A DNA stretch of 6,689 nt from Candidatus Bathyarchaeota archaeon (GTDB lineage: Archaea > Thermoproteota > Bathyarchaeia > TCS64). Each line of letters begins with the position of its first letter. The first letter of the stretch is position 1. Below, piece by piece: positions 1 to 4,655 of the stretch. The stretch spans positions 1 to 6,689 of the forward strand of contig JAEHCT010000071.1 of the NCBI GenBank assembly GCA_020697635.1, written 5' to 3'. The translations under genes and the position numbers were made by a program. The notes below the pieces were generated by a model that saw only the letters and a program-made list of their open reading frames with translations, did no database searches and was not told the origin of the DNA.

Positions 1-900
1 TCCATAAGCTGCCCGGCGAGCTTCTGCGGCGTCGTCGGCGTCACGCCCACCTACGGCCGGACCAGCAGGTGGGGTCTCATCGACTACGCCAACAGCCTGG
101 ACAAGATAGGCTGCATGGGGAGGACGGTGAGGGACGCGGCTCTGCTCCTCTCCGTAATCTCAGGGCCAGACAGGTATGACTCCACCGTGCTCCACGCCCC
201 AGTCGAGGACTACGTGGCCCAAGCCGGTGAGCCCGTGGAGGGGCTGCGCGTAGGCGTCCCCAAGGAGTACTTCGGTGAAGGCGTGGACCAAGGCGTCTCG
301 GAGGCAGTCTGGGGCGGCGTCAAGCGCCTCGAGGACAGGGGCGCGGACGTCCGGGAGGTCTCGCTGCCCTTCACCAGGTACAGCCTCAGCAGCTACTACA
401 TCATCGCCATGGCGGAGGCGTCGACGAACCTGGCCAAGTACTGCGGCCTCAGGTACGGCCTCCACCTGCCCCTGGAGGGCAGCTTCGACGAGTACTTCAG
501 CGCGGTCCGCAGCGTGGGGTTCGGCGACGAGGCCAAGCGACGCGTAATCCTTGGCACCTACGCCAGGATGGCCGGGTACAGGGACGCCTACTACCTGAAG
601 GCGTTGAAGGTGAGGACGAGGGTCATCGAGGACTTTAGACGCGTCTTCAATTCGGTGGACGTCTTGGCTGCGCCGACGATGCCCGTGGTGGCGCCCAGGT
701 TCGACGAGATCGCCGAAATGGAGCCCATACAGCACTACATGATGGACATACTCACGGTGGCGCCTAACCTCGCCGGGGTCCCCATGGCCTCGGTGCCATG
801 CGGTGTATCCGACGGGATGCCCGTGGGTCTGCACGTCATGGCCGACTACCTGGGGGAGGGCGACATGATCCGCGCCGCCGCGGCGGTGGAGGGGAGCTAA
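1..900 (+). CDS. gatA: Glutamyl/aspartyl-tRNA amidotransferase subunit A (GatA), 5'-truncated by window start
   Basis: This is the C-terminal 299 residues of GatA, the amidase-signature subunit that hydrolyses glutamine and delivers ammonia to GatB in the cytoplasmic GatCAB complex. The frame is open from base 1, so the ATG at 115 is internal and not the start. The first codon (Ser, in SISCPASFCG) aligns with the nucleophilic Ser of the Ser-cisSer-Lys triad (Ser178 in Staphylococcus aureus). The cis-Ser and Lys lie upstream of the window. Further GatA hallmarks are PTYGR, GCMGRTVRDAALLL, EASTNLAKYCGLRYG, the GTYARMAGYRDAYYLKALKVR block and an MMDILTVAPNLAGVP segment near the end that carries the Asp expected to bind glutamine. 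Two positions usually conserved differ: Arg of SIR is Ser, and Lys of GLKPTYG is Thr. The TAA stop is one base before gatB, so the two are co-transcribed and probably translationally coupled. Identification is very secure. Confidence 0.96.
   Translation, partial: SISCPASFCGVVGVTPTYGRTSRWGLIDYANSLDKIGCMGRTVRDAALLLSVISGPDRYDSTVLHAPVEDYVAQAGEPVEGLRVGVPKEYFGEGVDQGVSEAVWGGVKRLEDRGADVREVSLPFTRYSLSSYYIIAMAEASTNLAKYCGLRYGLHLPLEGSFDEYFSAVRSVGFGDEAKRRVILGTYARMAGYRDAYYLKALKVRTRVIEDFRRVFNSVDVLAAPTMPVVAPRFDEIAEMEPIQHYMMDILTVAPNLAGVPMASVPCGVSDGMPVGLHVMADYLGEGDMIRAAAAVEGS
888..892 (+). promoter_or_regulatory. Shine-Dalgarno site for gatB
   Basis: GGAGG lies at the very end of gatA, within the run ggaggggag, nine bases before the GTG at 902. 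It supports GTG as the gatB start and shows that gatB is translated from an internal operon site. The first-in-transcript genes later in the window have no comparable site. Confidence 0.75.
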
Positions 901-901
901 G

Positions 902-2335
902 GTGGAGGCGACCATCGGCCTAGAGGTCCATGTCCGCCTCAGGACGGAGAGCAAGCTGTTCTGCGGCTGCAGCACCGAGACGGTGGGCGCTGAGCCCAAC
1001 GAGAACACCTGCCCCATCTGCCTAGGGTTCCCGGGCAGCAAGCCCATGGTGAACAGGAAGGCTGTGGAGCACGGTGTAAGGGTGGCCAAGGCTCTGAGCT
1101 GCGGCCTCGTCCCCGAGGTCCGGTTCAGCAGGAAGAGCTACTTCTACCCTGACATGCCCAAGAACTACCAGATAACCCAGTACGAGGTGCCCCTCGCCGA
1201 GGGCGGCTACATGACGGTGAACGGTGAAAGGATCAGGATAAGGCGGGTGCACCTGGAGGAGGACCCAGCCAAGCTGGTGCACGTGGGCGGAGACATCACC
1301 TCCTCCCGGTACAACCTCATAGACTACAACAGGAGCGGGGTGCCGCTAGCCGAGATCGTCACGGAGCCCGACATCGAGGACACCAAGGAGGCCAGGCTGT
1401 TCCTGGAGAAGCTCGGCGTCATGCTGGACCACTTGGGAGTCTACGATCCCCACGCGGAGGGCTCGCTCAGGGTCGACGCCAACGTGAGCGTCGACGGCGG
1501 CAGCCGCGTCGAGGTTAAGAACATCACGGGGTTCAGGAACGTGGAGAAGGCCCTCACCTTCGAGGTGGTCCGGCAGCGGAGCATGGCGCGGATGGGCATC
1601 GACGTGAGCAGGGAGACCCGGCACTTCGACGCCGAGACGGGCAGCACCAGCAGCCTCCGCAGCAAGGAGCAGGAGGAGGACTACGGTTACATAATAGAGC
1701 CTGACCTCGTGAAGATCAACCTTAGGCCCGAGTGGGTGCAGGGGATCGAGGCCACCATGCCAGAGCTCCCCGACCAGAGGACCCGGCGACTCGTTGAGCA
1801 GCATGGTATAAGCGGGTTCCAAGCCGGCGTCATAGTCGAAGCGGGCCTAGCCATGAGCCTGTTCTACGAGGAGTGCTGCCGCCTCTACGGCGACGCCGGG
1901 ACGGTGGCTAACTGGCTGGTCACGTACCTCCTGAAGAGCCTCAACTACATGGGGCTGATGCTGAGGGAGAGCGGCGTCGAGCCTGAGACTTTCGTGGAGC
2001 TCCTGACGCTCATCGACGAGGGGGTCATCTCGGAGCGCACCGCCAAGGAGCTCATCAAGGACTACGCGGCTTCCGGGGAGTCGCCCCGCCTGATCGTCGA
2101 GGAGAAGGGCCTGGCCCTCATGGACATGGACGAGCTCAAGGCCGTGGTCTCTGAGGTTGTGTCGATGAACCCTAAGGCGGTGGAGGACTACCTCGGCGGC
2201 ACGGGTAAGGCGTCGGAGTACCTCGTCGGCCAGGTGCTTCGCCGCGTCAGGGCCCGGGCCGACGCGAACGTTGTTAGAAAGATTATAATAGACATGTTGG
2301 ACTCCAATGAAGGTAATGCCTCGGTAGCTCAGTAG
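902..2335 (+). CDS. gatB: Aspartyl/glutamyl-tRNA(Asn/Gln) amidotransferase subunit B (GatB)
   Basis: GatB (477 aa, normal length) is the kinase/transamidase subunit of cytoplasmic GatCAB. It phosphorylates the side chain of Asp mischarged on tRNA-Asn and amidates it with ammonia channelled from GatA. Archaea normally use GatDE for Gln-tRNA, so the main job here is probably Asn-tRNA. The N-terminal catalytic domain (about residues 1-290) has the zinc site Cys21, Cys23, Cys37 and Cys40, followed by CLGFPGSKPMVN. The block RSGVPLAEIVTEPDIED and the segment VEVKNITGFRNVEKAL are family hallmarks. A YqeY/tail domain that contacts tRNA follows (about 325-468). GTG at 902 is chosen for its Shine-Dalgarno and because IGLEVH follows at once. 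The last five codons plus the TAG stop are also the first 18 nt of a tRNA-Asn gene. The family domain seems to end near IIIDMLDS, so the final NEGNASVAQ looks like a tail imposed by that overlap (inference). Codons around 2271-2320 are unusually AT-rich for this gene. Confidence 0.97.
   Translation: MEATIGLEVHVRLRTESKLFCGCSTETVGAEPNENTCPICLGFPGSKPMVNRKAVEHGVRVAKALSCGLVPEVRFSRKSYFYPDMPKNYQITQYEVPLAEGGYMTVNGERIRIRRVHLEEDPAKLVHVGGDITSSRYNLIDYNRSGVPLAEIVTEPDIEDTKEARLFLEKLGVMLDHLGVYDPHAEGSLRVDANVSVDGGSRVEVKNITGFRNVEKALTFEVVRQRSMARMGIDVSRETRHFDAETGSTSSLRSKEQEEDYGYIIEPDLVKINLRPEWVQGIEATMPELPDQRTRRLVEQHGISGFQAGVIVEAGLAMSLFYEECCRLYGDAGTVANWLVTYLLKSLNYMGLMLRESGVEPETFVELLTLIDEGVISERTAKELIKDYAASGESPRLIVEEKGLALMDMDELKAVVSEVVSMNPKAVEDYLGGTGKASEYLVGQVLRRVRARADANVVRKIIIDMLDSNEGNASVAQ
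2278..2290 (+). promoter_or_regulatory. Putative BRE/TATA promoter for tRNA-Asn, inside gatB
   Basis: AAAGATTATAATA reads as a purine-rich BRE followed by a TATA box, embedded in gatB codons for Lys-Ile-Ile-Ile in an otherwise GC-rich gene. The TATA centre (about 2286) would place initiation near 2312, some six bases before the mature tRNA 5' end. The 11-mer AAAGATTATAA recurs exactly at 3185-3195, again 40 nt before a gene start. Seen: the motif and spacing. Inferred: promoter activity. Confidence 0.55.
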
Positions 2336-2393
2336 GTAGAGCCCCTGCCTGTTAAGCAGGTGGTCGGAAGTTCGAGTCTTTCCCGGGGCGCCA
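2318..2393 (+). tRNA. tRNA-Asn (anticodon GUU), CCA encoded, overlapping the gatB 3' end
   Basis: A full 76-nt cloverleaf folds by eye. The acceptor stem pairs gcctcgg (2318-2324) with ccggggc (2383-2389) through one U-G wobble. The D-stem gctc/gagc closes the loop agtaggta, which has the conserved GG. The anticodon stem cctgc/gcagg closes the loop ctgttaa, with anticodon GTT at 2351-2353. The variable loop is tggtc, and the T-arm ggaag/ctttc closes ttcgagt. The discriminator is G2390 and CCA is encoded at 2391-2393. No intron is present. The first 18 nt are shared with the end of gatB, whose stop TAG is D-loop nucleotides 16-18. It is the substrate RNA of the amidotransferase encoded just upstream. 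Expression could come from gatAB read-through or from the embedded TATA box. Confidence 0.97.
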
Positions 2394-2396
2394 AAC

Positions 2397-3137
2397 TCAC
2401 TTGCCATAAGGACAGGTTTGCATGCATATACTGCACTCGATGTAGCTGTTCTCCGTGGGCTTAACCACCAGTTTCTCCTCAAGCTCCCGGACGTCCTCTG
2501 GGATGCTGGTCTTCCCGGGGTTCTCGGAGGCGTATGTGAGGCACCTCTCGGGCGTTATGCCGAACGGCCTAAGGGCCTTTGTGGGGCAAGCGTCAAGGCA
2601 GCGGGTGCAGTCGTCACACAGATCCTCGGTGAACGGCTCGTCCGGCTCCAACTCGGCGCTGGTCACTATGGCCATGAGGCCGAGCCTGGGCCCCATCTCT
2701 GGGTGGATCAGGAGGCTGTTCTTCCCTATGGCGCCGAGCCCGCATTTTACGGCTGTCGTCTTCATGGGGATGGCTACAGACAACACAGCCTCGTGCCCCT
2801 CCTCGCGTAGCATGCTGACTATGGGCCACGCCTTGGTCATGGAGATCATGTAGGACGAGTAGTAGCCTTCGAACTTCTCGTCTGGGGAGTGTAAGCCGTA
2901 ACCCCTCCACTCCGGCGATTTGATTTGAGTGAAGAAGGCCTTGTCCCAGCAGTGAAGCACGGTGACGATCACCGCCCTCGCGCTGGGGATCAGCTCCCTG
3001 GGCCTCTTCAGATCCCTGACGTCGAAGGCCCACCCATAGGGCAGGTCATCCAACGACTCGGGTCTGGCGATGCCCACAGCCTTGAACCCCTCGTCATATG
3101 CCATCTTCTTGACTAGTCTCGTCAACTCAACAGACAC
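2397..3137 (-). CDS. QueG-like protein with two [4Fe-4S] clusters (epoxyqueuosine reductase/reductive dehalogenase-related, function unknown)
   Basis: This cytoplasmic iron-sulfur protein of about 246 aa resembles the N-terminal and ferredoxin portion of QueG. From the GTG start, GLGAIGKNSLLIHPEMG (about 133-149) is the signature before the ferredoxin domain. Cluster one is CDDCTRCLDACP (about 174-185). The ERCLTY cysteine (199) and CSICMQTCPYGK (235-246) complete cluster two. QueG itself is longer, with a C-terminal HEAT-like region absent here. The Asp that acts as general acid in bacterial QueG (about 14 residues before GLG) is Leu by my alignment. Archaea make archaeosine rather than queuosine, so true epoxyqueuosine reduction is doubtful. 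The substrate is not known, and corrinoid use is only an analogy. GTG at 3137 is preferred because GAGGGG lies seven bases upstream; an upstream TTG at 3143 has no room for a ribosome site. The gene ends three bases from the convergent tRNA-Asn and diverges from the CGNR gene. Confidence 0.85.
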   Translation of the reverse strand: MSVELTRLVKKMAYDEGFKAVGIARPESLDDLPYGWAFDVRDLKRPRELIPSARAVIVTVLHCWDKAFFTQIKSPEWRGYGLHSPDEKFEGYYSSYMISMTKAWPIVSMLREEGHEAVLSVAIPMKTTAVKCGLGAIGKNSLLIHPEMGPRLGLMAIVTSAELEPDEPFTEDLCDDCTRCLDACPTKALRPFGITPERCLTYASENPGKTSIPEDVRELEEKLVVKPTENSYIECSICMQTCPYGK

Positions 3138-3144
3138 GTCCAAA

Positions 3145-3150
3145 CCCCTC
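3145..3150 (-). promoter_or_regulatory. Shine-Dalgarno site deciding the GTG start of the QueG-like gene
   Basis: GAGGGG on the minus strand is seven bases before GTG (3137-3135), an ideal spacing. It is only one base from the TTG at 3143, so the GTG is the better start. Confidence 0.6.
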
Positions 3151-3165
3151 TGTAAACATCTTACA
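3151..3165. promoter_or_regulatory. Small palindrome TGTAA-n5-TTACA, possible operator
   Basis: A perfect 5-bp inverted repeat with a 5-nt spacer covers the predicted start of transcription (about 3157) of the QueG-like gene, directly upstream of its Shine-Dalgarno. The form suits a dimeric regulator, but it is short and could be chance. Confidence 0.35.
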
Positions 3166-3178
3166 AAATAATGACGGT

Positions 3179-3187
3179 TATATTAAA
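3179..3187 (-). promoter_or_regulatory. Putative TATA box for the QueG-like gene
   Basis: On the minus strand this reads tttaatata. Initiation about 26 nt downstream (near 3157) would give a leader of about 20 nt that contains the GAGGGG ribosome site. It overlaps the palindrome and the opposing promoter. Confidence 0.45.
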
Positions 3188-3195
3188 GATTATAA
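3185..3195 (+). promoter_or_regulatory. Putative BRE/TATA promoter for the CGNR gene
   Basis: AAAGATTATAA is identical to the 11-mer upstream of tRNA-Asn and sits at the same 40-nt distance from the start. Predicted initiation near 3218 leaves a leader of about six bases and no convincing Shine-Dalgarno. Confidence 0.5.
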
Positions 3196-3224
3196 CCATC
3201 AACATCAGAAATAATGGTTAGAAG

Positions 3225-3842
3225 ATGTCCTCTGAACAGGCCCAGGAAACCAAACTAGTGGGAGGAGCCCCATGCCTAGACTTCACCAACACCCTAAGCT
3301 GGAGAGGCCGCGACGCCCCGGAGGAAGCCCTCCACGATTATAGGGACCTGATTGAATGGAGCCGCAGATCGGGCGTACTCGACGAGGCGGAGACGGAGAG
3401 GCTGCGGAATCAGGCGGCTCTGAGCCCTCGACACGCGGACGCCGTATACATTCGCAGCATCGAGCTCAGAGAGGCGCTGTACAGGATTTTCAACACAGCA
3501 TACGAAGACGCTGAACCAGCAGAGGCGGATCTAAAGACTCTAAACCAGATACTTTCAGAGGCGCTGAGCCACAAGACGCTAAGCAAAACTGGAGGAGCAT
3601 ACACGATGCAGTACGACTCCGAGCCCCCTGAATACGTCCTATGGAAGTTGGCGGACTCCGCCTATGAGCTCCTGACGTCGATGGACCTCCAACGGGTCAA
3701 ACGTTGCGCCTCTGATGAATGCAGCTGGCTCTTCCTCGACTTGAGCCGTAACCGGAGCCGCAGGTGGTGCAGCATGGAGAGCTGCGGTAACCGTATGAAG
3801 GCGAAAAGGCACTACCACAGGACCCGAGATGAGTCTAAATAA
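3225..3842 (+). CDS. ABATE/CGNR zinc-finger protein, putative transcription regulator
   Basis: This 205-aa protein has the two-part layout of the ABATE plus zf-CGNR family, described as putative stress-linked transcription regulators, mainly in bacteria. The N-terminal part (about 10-150) begins LVGGAPCLDFTNTLSWRGRD and contains DYRDLIEWSRRSGVL and ELREALYRIF, typical of ABATE. The C-terminal zinc finger (about 158-200) has Cys161, Cys166, Cys182 and Cys187, with the diagnostic CGNR at 187-190. It sits in the very basic stretch SRNRSRRWC...KAKRHYHR, suited to nucleic-acid binding. There is no signal peptide or membrane segment. ATG at 3225 is used because the family motif begins soon after; an ATG at 3214 is out of frame. 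It is divergent from the QueG-like gene over a palindrome, the classic setting of a regulator controlling itself and its neighbour. The family is rare in archaea as far as I know, so acquisition from bacteria is possible. The ligand and target are unknown. Confidence 0.9.
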   Translation: MSSEQAQETKLVGGAPCLDFTNTLSWRGRDAPEEALHDYRDLIEWSRRSGVLDEAETERLRNQAALSPRHADAVYIRSIELREALYRIFNTAYEDAEPAEADLKTLNQILSEALSHKTLSKTGGAYTMQYDSEPPEYVLWKLADSAYELLTSMDLQRVKRCASDECSWLFLDLSRNRSRRWCSMESCGNRMKAKRHYHRTRDESK

Positions 3843-3847
3843 TATAC
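3837..3847 (+). promoter_or_regulatory. Putative TATA box for the HAD gene, overlapping the CGNR stop
   Basis: The AT-rich run AAATAATATAC contains the TAA stop of the CGNR gene. Its centre is about 26 nt from the ATG at 3869, and no Shine-Dalgarno lies between. This predicts a leaderless mRNA beginning at or near the start codon. Confidence 0.5.
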
Positions 3848-3868
3848 AAGTACCTCGAATATCCCTGC

Positions 3869-4591
3869 ATGCGCCGTAAACCGCTGCTACTCTTCGACAT
3901 GGACGGCACCCTCATAACCATCACAGACCCCGCCAGTCACAGCCGACACGTGTGGCACGACGCGTCCTACGGCTCCGTGAAGCATCGCATGAAGGAGACC
4001 GCCGCGGCGCACGGAGTACCCCACGAGGTTGTAGCCGGGCTGGAGAGGATGGCGTACATCTGGAACGCCGCTCGGGCCTACGCGGACCACAACGGCTTCC
4101 CGGAGGAGGACACACGGGCCTTGATGACCGCATTAAACGTGCCGTTCATGGAGGGGGAGAGGGCAGACCAAGAGCTAAGCGTCATCGTCCCAGGTACGGT
4201 GGAGGCGCTGACGACCCTCAGAGACCTGGGGTACGAGATGGCGCTGGTCACCTCGTCCTCAAGACAGTCGACCGAGAGGATACTCGGCAGCCCAGAGTAT
4301 GGTCGCCTCGGACGATTCTTCACACACACGGTAACCAGGGACGACTGTCTATACGTGAAGCCGGACCCCGAGGTCATAATGAAGGCGCTGAGGCTCCACG
4401 GCAAGGAAGATTTCGTCCTCATCGGGGACTCGGACCACGACGCCGAAGCCGCCAAGGCAGCTGGAGGAGGCTTCATACTCATAAACACGAGAGGCTACGA
4501 CCAGAAACACTTGAAACGGCTCGACCCCGACGCCGTGATCACATGCCACGGTGAACTACCAGGCATTCTCCAGAACCTCGGATACGCCTGA
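3869..4591 (+). CDS. HAD-superfamily hydrolase (phosphoglycolate phosphatase-like)
   Basis: This 240-aa soluble HAD-family phosphatase has all four catalytic motifs. Motif I is FDMDGTL, with nucleophile Asp10 and acid/base Asp12. Motif II is LVTSSS, with Thr128. Motif III is Lys164 in YVKPDPEV. Motif IV is GDSDHDAEAAKAAG, with Mg2+-binding Asp187 and Asp191. Residues about 18-95 form a helical C1 cap between motifs I and II, as in subfamily I enzymes such as phosphoglycolate phosphatase and beta-phosphoglucomutase. The cap carries substrate choice and does not resemble one member I can name, so the substrate (a small phosphate ester) is open. Cap residues His24, His27 and His30 form an unusual local cluster. 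The ATG at 3869 directly precedes the hydrophobic strand leading to motif I. Its own TATA-like box suggests expression independent of the CGNR gene, although read-through from it is possible across the 26-nt gap. Confidence 0.9.
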   Translation: MRRKPLLLFDMDGTLITITDPASHSRHVWHDASYGSVKHRMKETAAAHGVPHEVVAGLERMAYIWNAARAYADHNGFPEEDTRALMTALNVPFMEGERADQELSVIVPGTVEALTTLRDLGYEMALVTSSSRQSTERILGSPEYGRLGRFFTHTVTRDDCLYVKPDPEVIMKALRLHGKEDFVLIGDSDHDAEAAKAAGGGFILINTRGYDQKHLKRLDPDAVITCHGELPGILQNLGYA

Positions 4592-4618
4592 GGAAGAAGA
4601 TCGGGGCTGGGCTTCCCG

Positions 4619-4629
4619 TTAACTTTATG
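4619..4629 (+). promoter_or_regulatory. Putative promoter for the GGT-family gene
   Basis: The run gttaactttatg in the otherwise GC-rich 64-base gap after the HAD stop contains a weak TATA-like box, with its centre about 29 nt before the ATG at 4656. There is no Shine-Dalgarno in the bases before the ATG, so a near-leaderless transcript is likely. The GC-rich segment before it (about 4602-4618) could form only a weak hairpin. Confidence 0.4.
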
Positions 4630-4655
4630 TCCTGCCCACACACACCTGCACGGAT

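Larger units (their letters stand above)
3172..3201. promoter_or_regulatory. Imperfect 11-bp palindrome (TGAYGGTTATA-n8-TATAACCATCA), probable shared operator
   Basis: Arms 3172-3182 and 3191-3201 are inverted repeats matching at 10 of 11 positions around an 8-nt spacer, with a perfect 7-bp core GGTTATA/TATAACC. The dyad lies between the divergent QueG-like and CGNR genes and overlaps the TATA-like boxes of both. A third half-site, ATGGTTA, is at 3214-3220, 40 bp (about four helical turns) from the first arm. Binding here could control both genes; the CGNR protein is the obvious candidate (inference). Confidence 0.55.

Noticed and set aside
115..117. ATG at 115 as the start of gatA
   Set aside because: The upstream frame encodes conserved GatA sequence including the catalytic Ser, so the gene simply enters from outside the window.
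160..1089. Long minus-strand open frame opposite gatA/gatB
   Set aside because: High GC removes stop codons on the opposite strand. The translation is His/Arg/Val-rich with no family signature and lies over two certain genes.
2333..2335. TAG of gatB as a recoded (pyrrolysine or read-through) codon
   Set aside because: Read-through would translate the tRNA itself. GatB is already full length, and the TAG is explained as conserved tRNA D-loop sequence.
2418..2853. Two + strand open frames within the QueG-like gene
   Set aside because: The minus-strand protein has two intact [4Fe-4S] motifs. The + frames have no motif and no ribosome site.
4600..4620. Hairpin terminator after the HAD gene
   Set aside because: Only about a 4-bp CGGG/CCCG stem with no following T-run; too weak to call.
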